From Phanerodontia chrysosporium (lineage: Eukaryota > Basidiomycota > Agaricomycetes > Polyporales > Phanerochaetaceae), in the NCBI GenBank assembly GCA_001910725.1, contig MJGA01000013.1:1-64000 (forward strand): DNA of 64,000 nucleotides, given 5' to 3'. Position numbers and translations under genes: made by a program. Below, in pieces: positions 8,814 through 20,560 of this stretch. Numbering within the stretch: position 1 is the first letter of the stretch; each line of letters opens with the position of its first letter. Below the pieces are notes generated by a model. The model saw only the letters and a program-made list of their open reading frames with translations. It was not told where the DNA came from and searched no databases.

Positions 8814-11800
8814 CGTCGGTGATTTCGAAAGCGTCGTCGACGATTGGTTTGAGGCAAGGTGTGCGGCGGGTAATCCGTGACGGAACGGAAGTGACGTGAC
8901 CGCATGTCACGTGCGTCACCCTCACTGTCACGACTGCACGGCTTTCCGCTTTGAGGAGGTGTCGTCGATCGCAGCGCGAAAAGTCGGGCGAATGTCGTCG
9001 CGGCCGTGTACACACCAGCTCATGGTCCCGACCGCCAAAGCCGACTCTGCTGTTCTCCTTGAACATTCTAATGTGAGGGTGAGATTACTTGGGTGACGAC
9101 AAAGACGTTTGCCGGCGCGCCTAGTAGGTTCTCTTCTTAGAATGAGTCGGGATGCCAGTGTGCCCATCACCTACTGTCAGAGTATGTAGTCCAATCACGA
9201 CATACCCATTAGTATGATACTATCTCAGCAGAACTTCCCAGTATTTGTGTTGGCTCACTAGATTAAATCTCGGTGACCTTTGCAGTCCAATGGGACACCC
9301 CGCACAGAGAGGTGTCTTGGCAGCTCCGTTGTGCTCAGCCACGTACCAGAGAGACTTAGTAAGATATCTCCCCCTAGCCGCTCCGCCTTCACGCAAACTG
9401 AAATAAAAACCGGCGCCCATACCCAGCTCGCTCGAAGTCGGATGCAAAGTCCGCCGAAGGAAGCAGTGAGAAATAGTTGGCCGTGTAAGCCCCCTGTTAT
9501 CAGCCTCTTCCTTGCCCGTACATGATCGATACTCACGCAGGCTTATCTCCCGATTTTTATTCTGTGCTAGTCGGACATGCATGATATGTATAGCGGCACC
9601 ACATAGGCGGGAGCCCAGCGTGTACGAAGGAATTTTGTCATGATCCAGCGAATTCAACAACATACAGCTCATATAGACTCGTGTTTGTGCCGTATGATAG
9701 CACACATGGGAATCGTTCCCAGTCTCAACAGCGACAAGCCTACGCAGAGTCTCGGACAAAGCGTCTGCGGGCGCTTACCAAGTTCGAAATGTCTTCCCCA
9801 TCCGCCATGCTCGCTCTCGCCACATCGCTCCAGAGACCTAGCAACGTCGCTCATGCCACCGACACCGCTGCGTGTCGCCATTTCCACACCGTAGACGCGT
9901 CTTTGCCCCCCTTGTACGTCGCTATGCATGCGACATCGCTTTGCCGTGCTCCTCCCGCCCGCGCTCCAGTCCGCCCGCCGCGCCTCGTTCTCACAGTGAC
10001 GACCCATAAGTGACGACGGCGACACGTGCCTTTCTTGCTCTCCGTGGACAGCTGCCAGTCTCATTCGACGTGGTCGATCTGTGCGCCGCGACAGGGGTGC
10101 TAGGGGTGCCGTTGAAGAGCGGGGACAGAGAGCGTCGTCATGCTATGGCCCTGCGGTGCGCTGCTGTCCCTCACACGTTCCCTCTGCTAGAGACTCCGTG
10201 TCGCAGGTTGTGTGCCTTGCACGTTGAAGAGCCGCAGCGGATGCATGGTGGCGTCGTCGACGAGGCTCCACGGCGCGTGGAGTGCGAGATGGTGGCTTGT
10301 TGCAGTGCTGAGTGTGGCGCGCTGCCGGGAACGGACGGAAGCAGGGACCACAAAGGGATGCAGTGCGGACGGGGCAGCCGGAGTCGTACGGCCGGACTTC
10401 GACGGCTTTGAAGATGCTGCCCGAGGACAAAGAGGACCTGCGACGATCCCCGGGAAGTACAAGGCAGTGCGTTACTACTTGAAAAGAGGGTTAGTGCACG
10501 ACAACTCTGCCACCTGCGTCGCGCAGCTGTGCTGCACGCTAGTGACATCTTGTTGTCCACTTTGGTGCGCCTCCCATCTACGTCTTAGCAACCTGAATTA
10601 GCCTTTAACGACGTCAATACAATCCTCATTGCACTGCACCCGTAACCCAATCACCTTCTCGTGACATCTTCGACATGCTTTTCCCTCCAAAGAATGCACG
10701 AGGGTCGTGCAGCAGCGCGACGACTCCCAAGGCGGGCGACACCCCGGCGCTGACGCCGGCAGAAGAAAATGCTACATGTGGGCCGCTGCCCCCAAGCTTT
10801 CCAGCCTCGGACGCACCATGAAGCCACACGCAGACTAGAAGCCAAGCTGCGGTGGCGGCGACCGTCGCGCCCAGATGGAAGTTCCGTAACGCGACCTGCG
10901 ATGGTGGACCTATCGCCAGACGCGGGGCGACCAACGTTCGTCGTCTCTTTGTCCACCTCGATGCATCCCCCGCAGCGACCGATTTGGCCCGCTGTGCGGC
11001 GCATGACGACCGTTACGGGTGTTCACGCAGGAGCAGGGTCTGTCAGGCGACCTCAAATTTATGGGATGACATGTCACCGCATCACTGGCTGCCGTCTCCG
11101 CTCTCGAGGCCGTATAATGTCATCCTCGTGCGCCGACACATGCAGACCGTCCCTGGGCTGGTCGCGTTCGCAAACAGACTGGCGATTTCGTGATCGCTGG
11201 CTTGGCCGCGGTGCGGTCTACGCTGTGCCGCGCACATGTGAATTGAAATTGGGGTCGTGTGAGCGGCATGAAGTGTTCGCCGAGGCCTGGGGGTCGCATG
11301 TCAGCATGGGAAAATATGGAGAAATACAATTCTGCATCCTCTTCAATGCTCAAGAGTTCCCTACGCTGTCTGGATGCTCAGGAGCGGTGTTGGACCCTTG
11401 TAGACCCTGGAGAGCATTTGCGGTGCAAGCCATCCCTCGAGGTTCCCACGGCTGGCTGTCCGGCAGGGCGGCGCCAAGCGGTGCCTTCGGAAGCGGGGTC
11501 GATCTGGCCGAGATCGTGCTGCACGATGCCCGGGGCCGTTTCGTCCGCATTCAAGACAAATGTGGTAGAATTACCTACGAATTGGTGCGGATTTTGACCA
11601 AGACTGGTCTCGGATCGGGGCGAAATGGCGGTCGGGAGATCGGATTGGGAGATGCGCGATCGCAAAAGTTTTACCCGCGCTGTGGCTCGCGGTGGTCCTT
11701 GGACGCCAATTCGCTGAGGGCAGACCTGGTGGAGTTTTTTCCGTTTACCCACTCGCAAGAGCGAACGTGCGTCGCCTGCCCGCGATATAATACTTGCCCT

Positions 11801-11918
11801 CGCCGCCCCGACGCTCTGCACTCTCCTTCCACCGACGCACACGACCTCCACGACCGCACGAATCTTGTTGTACATACCTCTCTGCGCGTAGACGATAGCC
11901 ACCCAAACTCCCCCGACG
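8814..11918. other. 3.1-kb stretch without a confident gene
   Basis: Between NDUFV1 and the phosphate transporter there are long open frames on both strands, as expected in GC-rich DNA, including one of 417 codons on the plus strand (10,769-12,022). Their composition is not protein-like and the longest runs into the transporter start, so I take them as chance. A hydrophobic minus-strand stretch at 10,626-10,934 (LGATVAATAAWLLVCVWLHG) could belong to a small membrane protein, but I cannot model it. The last few hundred bases must include the transporter promoter. Confidence 0.4.
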
Positions 11919-14007
11919 ATGTCTTCGTCATCTCTCCCCTCCACGGCAGTCTCGCCAAATCCCTCGCACGGTCCGACCCCCGAGCAGAACGCCCATTACA
12001 AGTCCAACCTCGAAGACTTTGAGCTCGAGGACTCTCGGCCCCCGTTCGTCCTCACATGGCCAGAGATCAAGCTTTTGGGCATTACAGGAGTGCGTGCACA
12101 GTTTTTCATCGTCCCCCGCTCCATCCGGAGGGGGTATTTGTTGGTCACACGACACTAACCTTTGGTTTCCTCCTCGCGTAGGTTGGCTTTTTCCTCGATG
12201 GTGAGCACTCTTTGCAACCTCTCGTCTGCCTCCAAGGTGTCTGACCATGTTTTGCGCGCTCTTAGCCTACGATCTCTTCATCATCAACGTGCGTACATAG
12301 CCCCACCTCGCACCACGCGACTTGCTGAACTTTGTCCACAGCCCGTAGCGACGATGCTCCAATATCGCCTGTACGGCGGTGCGGCGCTCCCAGCCGGCCT
12401 ACAAGGTTTCATGAAGGCTGGCGCCAACATCGGGTCCGTTATTGGCCAATTTGCCTTCGGTAGGTGACTATATGCGTCGCGTCCCTCCAATTCCTGACGC
12501 AACGTCGTGTAGGTTTTGCGGCAGACTACTTTGGTCGCAAGGCTGTCTATGGCAAGGAACTCATGCTCATCATCTTCGCGACCATCATGTCGATCTCGGA
12601 TCCGACTGGCGACCTCAGCCCAACCGGCTCGCTCATCTGGCTCTCCGTATGGCGCATCATCCTCGGTATCGGTGTGGGTGGCGATTATCCCATGTCCGCG
12701 TCCGTCACTTCCGATCGCGCTCGTCTGCGCAAGCGCGGCACGATGCTTGCGTACATCTTCGCGAACCAGGGTTGGGGCAGCTTCGTCGGCGCGCTCGCGA
12801 CCATGATTGTGCTGCTCTGCTACAAGGACACGATGCAGGCCGGTCACGTCTCCAAGGTCGACGGAGGTACGCGGTCCCTGGTAATAAGACGCCGTGGAAG
12901 TGCTAAATTGACGCGCATATAGTCTGGCGTATCGTCATCGGTCTCTCACTCATCCCCGCCGCCGGCACTCTCTACCAGCGTCTCACGCTCCCCGAGTCGA
13001 CGCGCTTTAAGGAGGCGCAGAAGATCGGCCACGAGGAGGATAACATCGACGAACTGAAGAAGAAGGCCGACGCGGACGTTGCCTCAGCTGACTCGTCGAC
13101 CGCGACCAAGGAGAAGACAGCGGCGGGCGTTACCGAGCGCGAGGCGGACGAGCAGGCGGCAGCAAAGAGCAGGAAGGCCGAGCTCGCTGCGGCGAAGAAG
13201 GCACACTGGCGCGAGTTCTTCACGTACTTCGGCGAGTGGCGGCACCTGCGTACGCTGCTCGGGACGTCGCTGTGCTGGTTCCTGCTCGACATCGCGTTCT
13301 ACGGCATCAACTTGAACCAGAACGTCGTGTTGCAGCAAATTCACTTTGACGGCAAGAGCGGTGACCCGTGGACGCGCCTCTTCAAGATCGCGACTGGCAA
13401 CCTCATCATCACTGCCCTCGGCTTCGTGCCTGGGTACTACGTGACCGTCCTCACGATCGAGAAGCTCGGTCGCAAGACCATTCAGACGATGGGCTTCCTG
13501 CTCGAGGCGCTATTCCGTGAGTCCATCGTCTCTGTTTGTCCCGGTGATTACTAACATGGACGTAGTGGGCATCCTTGCTGGTCTGTTCCACAAGCTCCAC
13601 ACGGTGCCGTTCATCGTGTGCTTTGCGCTGCTGCAGTTCTTCTTCAACTTTGGCGCGAACGCGACGACGTACATTTACCCGGCGGAGGTGTTCCCGACCA
13701 AGTTCAAGGCGACGGCGCACGGCATTAGCGCCGCGTGCGGCAAGGCGGGCGCGATCATCAGTGCGCTCGCGTTCAACCAGCTCACCGACACGATCGGCAC
13801 GCCAAATGTCCTCTGGAGTGCGTATCTTTTTTTGCTGGAGACATGGATCCCTTTGCTGACGAACTCGTAGTCTTCTTCGGTTGCTGCATTGTTGGTGCTA
13901 TTGCGACACAGCTCTTGCCCGAGGTCAAGGGCCGCGACGCGGACCTCGTCTACGCGCAGGAGATCGAGGAGGACCGCATTCGCCGCGCGAACGCGTCGAG
14001 GCAGTAG
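11919..14007 (+). CDS. PHO84-type inorganic phosphate transporter (MFS)
   Basis: Eight exons: 11919-12089, 12182-12200, 12266-12288, 12342-12459, 12513-12866, 12923-13516, 13566-13817 and 13871-14007. Introns are 49-92 nt with GT-AG ends and several clear branch sites (for example CACTAAC). The join is open for 555 aa, normal for the family. It reads VGFFLDAYDLFIIN in helix 1, GFAADYFGRKAVYGKE after helix 2 and the PHS-family signature ILGIGVGGDYPMSAS, with a long charged cytoplasmic loop (EEDNIDELKKKADAD) between the two six-helix halves and YIYPAEVFPTKFKATAHG in the second half. Expected role: proton-coupled phosphate uptake at the plasma membrane. Two micro-exons of 19 and 23 nt encode helix 1, so automated models may miss them. 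Confidence 0.93.
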
Positions 14008-17000
14008 GCGTCTCCCCTGTATCTGCCCGCGACTGGGTTCTCGCCGGGCGCACAAAACGTTGGACGCCCACCATGGCTCACGCTTGTATGGTAGAGGGCA
14101 CGGTCCCGGACGCTGGCTTTCCTATTTCCTCACTCCCGCAACTCCCATGTTTCGCTGCTCTCTCTGCAACTTGTAACATCTAGTTTATTCTGTCCTGTAT
14201 ACCGACGATGGGCCATATATGTAATGAAGTAGAATGATAAATGGAGACGTCTCTGGAATGATATCACATCGTCTGTACGCCTGGCTACAAAGTGGTGTGC
14301 GTTTGACGACATCGCCTCTAGTGAGAAACCCAGTCAGAGAGCTCGGGCGATACGTCGCTGCAAGGCTTCCGCCCGAGCCTGTGGCTCACGAGTATGCTTC
14401 GCAATAATCTGGACTGCTAATTTAGAGGACAGCGTCGAGAGTGTCCCAGTCCCTGAGTGTCTGCAGCGAACTGTGGAATTGAAAGATGAACCGCACTTCG
14501 GCATGGAGTACGAACGGGTTGTGGGTGTCTTGAGCCAGCGGGGCAGCGCAGAAAGCAAGGCGAGCACGGATCCTCGATCTAGTCTCTGTTGGTTCAACGG
14601 TGAGACGTCCGAGACGCACTGACGTGCACTGGACCGGCGTTGTGGACACACCTGTGGAAGCGTCCAGGTGCAACGCATCATGTATGGCTCGCGCAGACTG
14701 CGAAAGGCCGCATTGTATAGCGTCCGGTGAAGGTCGGCAAGCATGTGCGCGACCTCGACGAACGAGACGCTTGTCGCAGGCTGCGCTGGAAAGAAATACC
14801 CGGCGGAGGCATGCAGGTCCCTGCACAAAAGGCGCAGGCGCAAAAGGGCAGGCAGGAGGGGCGGAAGCCGGGGAGGAGATGGAGTACGGCCATAATCGAC
14901 TACAAAGAGCTGAGAAAAGTGTTTTCGGACACAAGCAGGCCCAGCCGCGTCGGTGTGGAGACGCCGCTCCGGAAGAGGATCGCATGGAAGATGTGTGCCT
15001 ACGCGGGGTCGGGCGGTGCCAGGTCAACGCACATGCCGCCAATGTATTGGTCGTGTCAGGCTGCCAGGACTCGTATACTGAGTAATTGTCCTTGTTGCAA
15101 ACGAAGACGATAGTGCGGTCGCAGATGTCGGCAAGGAACCATATGTCAGCGCGAGGACAGACGGGCGTCCGCGAGGTTCTCCCCATAGTACGGGACATCT
15201 CGGCGGTGTATCTGGAAAATATTCGTGCGAATGTATGGCGGTGGGCGATGGGACCTACCCTGAGGCGATTGTGCAGCTTTCTCCAGCAAACAGGAGTCGT
15301 GCCTTGGTCCAGAAAGGTATCCGAATTTGCGACCAGCTGCATGGAGGAATGCAGGGGCGTTTGGGACACGGCTTCGATCTTGTTGTATATAGTCGTGTCT
15401 GTAATTCCGTGCAGATGATGACCGAAGACTTAGCGAAGTGAACTTGGAAAGCACTCTGATCGCTACATGGTTCACGGACAGCGTAAGACGTAGGAGCAGG
15501 GTACAGAGAGTTTGTATGCCTACCTGGAGAAAGATCGACCCCGGATCCGGTAGGTATAGAAAGCTCGACGAGGGTGCGTCGCGATCATCTTTCCGATTAT
15601 GTCCAGGTCGGCTGTGCGAGCTGAGGAGCCCGTAGAGCACTTAAGATAGCAATCGTACGACAGAAGCCACGGACGGATGGGATGGCAAATGCGGCATCTC
15701 ACGTCGATGTGAGATCAAGGATGGTGAGAGACGTGAAGCAGGCCAAAAGGGCTGCCTCTGGAGAAGGGCACAACGTCGTGTGCTCCGCGAACGCCTTGGC
15801 AAACCTTGAGGGCAAGTCATAAGTATCAGGGGTGTCCGTTGGCGATGATTGGTGCACAGGACGCGAATGGCTGTGTGAAGGAGACTGTGCGATAGCAGAA
15901 GGAATGAACGGAAAATCAGCTGTCCGGAGAGGCGGGGTATCCACAGTCGTGTCGGAACCGCATGTCCCAGACAACGTTTGCCCAAGCCAGATTCGGCCAC
16001 TGCTTAACATCGTGTGCTGGGTACAATGCAGGAAGTTGAGGCGTGGAGCAATGCCTCTGGGTGGTGTTCATCTGCACGCAAGCCGCTGAATGGTCGGGGC
16101 TGCGACAAAGTACATGTTCATCTGCGGATTTCACAAAGGCTAACGCCGTTGCATGAAGTCATCTAGGTTGCAGTGTATTAGCGTACATATGACATGAATA
16201 ATGGCTGCTGTTGTAGATACTGCTTTCTCACTATGCACTGCGTGGCCGCCCTTCCAGGGCACTGTGGAATGACTCGTACATGTCTGAACTCTGTCTGTGG
16301 GATGAAGACTGAGGTGAATATCGATCAAGCGATACAGCAATTGCTTCCGTCTCGGTATTCGGAGGAGAGTTGCCCTCCTCCGTCCACATCATCCTCAAGC
16401 TCGGTCTTCGAAAATGAGTGCGACTACGTATTTGGCGCAAGGTGGCAAGGCGACGTGTCTGTGGGTGGACGATGAATATCTGTACGCTGTCATGATATTC
16501 CTGACATACCATTGCCTCCGAACGGAGCCTTTGCTCGGCGCGAACGTGCTGCACGCTGACGAATGGCAGGTGTGGTGCTCGACGTCTGGAGGGTAAGCGT
16601 TCTGCACAGTAGGACGCTGCCCTGTGTCGGGGCGAGAGCGTCTCCGAGGGCGCGAAGAACACTGGGCAATATCATGATGCGGGTTCTCAGCCCGCGGTTG
16701 CTCACTGCACAGCGTTCAGCTGCCGTCCTACATAAATTCACTCGTGCAACAGTCTGTTCGAGGTAGAATATATCTTGCAAATTAATTGAGGGCTGTGGAG
16801 ACGAGGGCAGAGTCTGAACATGGGCGGCCGAGTTCGGCTGCCAAGGCAGTTGAAGGCAGGGTAAGCAATCCGGTAAGTGTGTCTGCTTACGTAATGTTAT
16901 TGCTGTGTATGGCTGTGAGTGGGGACTTAAAACTCCGCCAAAGCCCGCTTCCGTATCACCGTCGACGACGACATCGAGACCTCAACCATCACTCTCCACG

Positions 17001-17020
17001 ACCCACTCACTCGCATCCAA
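14008..17020. other. Region with only fragmentary coding-like stretches
   Basis: On the minus strand, 14,334-14,843 (containing VSFVEVAHMLADLHRTLYNA and ending in an Ala/Arg-rich tail) and 15,146-15,230 (IHRRDVPYYGENLADARLSS) look protein-like but lie in different frames. I could not join them with good splice sites. A minus-strand frame at 15,699-16,010 (103 codons from ATG) also looks protein-like. They may be exons of one decayed or poorly modelled gene of unknown function. Confidence 0.3.
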
Positions 17021-17853
17021 ATGGCTGAAATCCGCAGGAAGCTCGTAATTGTCGGCGACGGTGCTTGCGGAAAGGTTCTTGCTCGCTCTCCAACACGCCC
17101 GCGACCCCCATGTTGACCTCCTTTCCAGACCTGTTTGCTCATTGTCTTTTCCAAAGGCACATTCCCCGAGGTGCGTCAGCCTCCGCTGAAATGTCTGCGT
17201 GCACAGATCCAACCGCCTTCTAGGTCTACGTACCGACAGTCTTCGAGAACTACGTCGCCGACGTGGAGGTTGATGGCAAGCACGTCGAGCTCGCCCTGTG
17301 GGATACCGCCGGCCAAGAAGACTACGACCGTCTCCGACCGCTCTCGTACCCCGACTCCCATGTTATTCTCATTTGCTTCGCCGTTGATTCACCAGACTCG
17401 CTAGATAACGTACAAGAGAAGGCACGTGTCCTCAGCACCCTCGAGCGTTGATGCTGCGCCCCATGTCGCCCAGTACTGACACCTGCCCTCTGCACATCTA
17501 TAGTGGATTTCCGAGGTCATGCACTTCTGCGCTGGTCTCCCGATCATTCTCGTTGGATGCAAGAAGGATCTCAGGCGGGACCCCCGGGTCATTGAGGAGC
17601 TCCGCAAGACCAACCAGCGCCCTGTCACTCCTGAGGAGGTGCGTTACCCGCCTGTGCTTCCGCAGCAGACCCTGATTGCCTCCTCCTTCTACAGGGCATG
17701 GCTGTTGCGCAGAAGATCGGTGCGAAGCACTATCTCGAGTGCTCTGCGAAGACAGGCGAGGGTGTTCGCGAGGTGTTCCAGTACGCCACCCGTGCGGCCC
17801 TGCTCTCCCGCCCCAAGGGAGGCAAGAAGCACCACTCGTGCCTGGTCCTCTAG
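17021..17853 (+). CDS. Rho1/RhoA-type small GTPase
   Basis: Five exons: 17021-17074, 17129-17170, 17224-17421, 17504-17638 and 17695-17853, giving 195 aa. P-loop GDGACGKT at residues 12-19, switch [10 protein letters not shown] at 34-42 with Thr37, switch II DTAGQED at 59-65 with catalytic Gln63, GCKKDL guanine-specificity motif, ECSAKTGEG, and a C-terminal CAAX box CLVL after a Lys/His-rich stretch, predicting geranylgeranylation and membrane attachment. Expected role: cell-wall glucan synthase, actin and protein kinase C control. The third intron (17422-17503) begins with GC (AG|GCACGT) and ends TAG; the only nearby GT breaks the frame, so it is a GC-AG intron. Intron 1 starts with the weak donor GTTCTT. 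Confidence 0.95.
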
Positions 17854-18018
17854 ATGACGATTGTCCTACTTCCTCACGCTCGGACTTGCCGTTCCCTGTC
17901 TTAATACCCCTCGCATATACGACCTAGGGTGCGGGCATCATCCGTATCGCACCACCCCGACCGCACCCCACCTACTTCACACTCACCATGCGACCTACGG
18001 CTCAGCTCTTCTCTTTTC

Positions 18019-18471
18019 TCATTTTGTTTCGTTGTCTGTTTTCCTGCATCTTTTCATTTGTAAGTACGATATAAGCTCGAGTGGATGATAACAGTATTGC
18101 GGAGAGCGTCCTCGGCTGGGTCCTTTGCCTCGTGGCTCGCATGTCGCACTGCGCGCACGGTTCCAAACGACGTCCGCAATGTGATTCAGATTATGCGCGT
18201 GAGGATATTCCAAGCGGTTGCCATGTCGTACCATGCCCAGCGTAGCTGATGTCAGCGGCTTTGCGTCAAGGTATGCCCGATATGGCAGTTTGTAGATAAG
18301 GCCTCTCCCGTCAGCAATCGCGGACGCTCGAACGGCAACCATGTCCTTTACCTTGTCCCGCACGATGTCCTTGCCGCCTTCAACGCTTGGCTTCTTCTCT
18401 ACTAGACCGCCCGTGCTGTCCGTCGCTTGAGCACGACTTGCAAGCACGCAGCCGCACGCTGTGGCTGACAA
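18019..18471 (-). CDS. Possible unknown protein fragment, 150 codons
   Basis: An ATG-started frame reading VEKKPSVEGGKDIVRDKVKD and further protein-like sequence up to about codon 110. The C-terminal part is Arg-rich and less convincing, so an intron or chance extension is likely. No family recognised. It lies convergent to the Rho gene. Weakly supported. Confidence 0.25.
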   Translation of the reverse strand: MSATACGCVLASRAQATDSTGGLVEKKPSVEGGKDIVRDKVKDMVAVRASAIADGRGLIYKLPYRAYLDAKPLTSATLGMVRHGNRLEYPHAHNLNHIADVVWNRARSATCEPRGKGPSRGRSPQYCYHPLELISYLQMKRCRKTDNETK

Positions 18472-18599
18472 TCTGTGCCGCGATCTGCTTGCTCAACCCG
18501 GCCAGTTTTCTACTGTACCACACAGGTGCGCAAGACGACGCTTGCCCAGTGGCCTAAGCCTCACCCAGCGACTCCCTAGCTGTCTGCACGTAATAGGAG

Positions 18600-18973
18600 A
18601 TGCCCTTTGAATTTGCCGTACGCCAGGCCCAGGCATCGCCTTCCGTCAGCCTCGAGAAGGGCGCGTACCGCATGCGTGCGCCAGCACGCCGCTCTGGGCT
18701 CGGCGGTGGGCTGAGTATCGATACCACCCTCGCAAACAACGGTCCGCGCATACATGCACGTCCACGACGCACGTCCTCGGGTATGAGCCGCGACGGGCTA
18801 CCGCAGATCCTGCACGAGGAGCGTCGCCTCGCGATGCTCGTGGTGCTGCTCGTATGCTGCGTGGTATCGTGCTTTGGTGGGGCGTACTATCTGTTCTCGA
18901 CGAGGTACGTCGTGTATGCAGTCTAGGGTGAGGGTGTGTGCTGACTGTGCGTTCGGATAGTCCACGCATATGA
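18600..18973 (+). CDS. Small single-pass membrane protein, 105 aa
   Basis: Exon 1 18600-18904 from ATG, intron 18905-18960 (56 nt, GTACGT...TGCTGAC...TAG), exon 2 18961-18973, ending with SPRI. Residues 80-99 form one hydrophobic segment (LAMLVVLLVCCVVSCFGGAY), preceded by HEERR and by an Arg/Ser/Gly-rich region, which suggests a C-terminal tail-anchor-like topology. No family recognised. The well-formed intron right after the membrane segment is the best support. Without splicing the frame would end seven codons later. Confidence 0.45.
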
Positions 18974-19221
18974 TGGGGTCGTTCGCGCTTTGCTCGTATG
19001 CTTCGCTTCACTCTGGGACTTTTGGATATCATTACATTTGGACTCATCGCTGATCAAATGACACTCTACTTTCCATCGCCATCATCATGAAGGCCGAGCT
19101 GTAGGCGGTTGACACGGTACTCCCGCACCGGAGGATGCTGGCTTGGAAGCTCTCGTCAATACCCAAGGGTAGATCTGGTACTCTCCCCTGTAAACGACAC
19201 AACCAGGTTCGCCCTACAAAG

Positions 19222-20560
19222 CTACACAAGCCTGTCCCACAACAACCTCAATTTCTTTCGCTTCATCGTCTGCGGCAGCATTGCCTTGATCTCCTCCCCG
19301 ATAGCAGGGTCTGCTTCTGACACTGCATATCCGTAATTTTCTCCCCAGGCCACAGCGTCACCCGCGGGGACTTTCAACGGCCACAGACCCACGGTAAGAC
19401 CCCTCAGCGAATCGTGGAAAGGCAGCTGCAACGCATCGTCCAGCGCGGCCCAGTCTGCACTGGCGGGTCTGATGGCACCCGGAAACTCGTGGAAGCGCAG
19501 CCAGAGGTGCAGCTGTGGTCGCTTCGACACGCTCAGGCGGTCTTTGCTTAGGAGAGAGACCAGTGTGGCGAACGCGTCTGTGGTGTACGGGATACGCAAC
19601 GAAACGAGGCCGAGCTTCGGGCACGAGCCTAAGGTTTTATTCACTATATACACGTTAGACTTCAACAAAGACGCGGTTGTGTGAGAACTCACATGATGAG
19701 AAGTCGACCCCAGGGGCGAACGCCAGGTAGAGGTCGGTGAGCGTACGTCTTGAAGTGACGAGCAGGTCATCGACTGCATCGAGAAGTGAACTGTCCAAGA
19801 TGACCAAGAGGTGGAAGAATACGCCGGTTGCAGCCTCCATCACCCCAGACCGTGCTAGCCAGCGCAAGAACCCGAGTGTGCGAGAATCTGCGGTGCTCTG
19901 CGGATTTGCAGCAACGACCAGATCTCTGAGACGGACTGCAGTGCGCGGGAACGTAGTTGGTGGCACCGCGGGGCCCTTGCCGTGCCAGCCGCACCACAAG
20001 ACGTGCAGAGTTTTGAGATTATTGCAGCCTGCAATTGTGCGCTGTAGGTCCTTGAGCGAGTGAAACACGACGTCCAACAATGAAAGCTTGGTGATCGTCG
20101 TGAACCTGCGCATGCAGACCTCAAACCCGGGCGTAGGGTACAGGACCCCAAACGAAACTCGGAGGTGCTCAAGCTGGCGCAGGGTCTGGGGGAGGTGCAG
20201 CGCCACCGTGTGAAGTGTTGGTGGTGCGCTGACATGCGGGGTGGGCTCAACGATGCACGTATGCACAAAGTCGCGCAAGGCGGGGTGACGACGCAAAAGA
20301 TCGGCAAAGTCGGCAATGTTGTATGGCTGCCCGAACGTACAGCGCACGCGGACGATGCGAAAGAGGTGCGCCTGCGCACGAATGCGCCATGCACGGCATG
20401 TCAGCGAACATGCCTGGAGCGTCTGAACGGCACCCTTCGCCCAAAGGTGCCCCAGAGAACCGCTCCGCCCGCTTGCGACGAGGTCGATGACGCGCTCGCA
20501 GACCTCGATCGGCACAGAAAGGTGCACGCGCAAGGGTACGCGTGAGGGCAGGCCATAGAC
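19222..20560 (-). CDS. F-box / leucine-rich-like protein (downstream copy)
   Basis: Two coding exons are clear: from about 20,560 to 19,693, then a 49-nt intron (19,692-19,644, GTGAGT...TCTAAC...TAG), then 19,643-19,222. An F-box-like helix pair starts near 20,515 (VPIEVCERVIDLVASG, then LQACSLTCRAWRIRAQAH), a pattern common in basidiomycete F-box families, followed by about 300 residues of leucine-rich-like segments. Expected role: substrate receptor of an SCF ubiquitin ligase. No in-frame ATG precedes the F-box: the frame is open straight through from the C-terminus of the upstream paralogue, so the start is unresolved (fusion, or a missed 5' exon). Confidence 0.6.

Noticed and set aside
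10769..12022. 417-codon open frame on the plus strand
   Set aside because: It runs through the promoter and into the first exon of the phosphate transporter in another frame, is rich in Arg/Pro/Ser as expected from GC-rich random sequence, and shows no domain.
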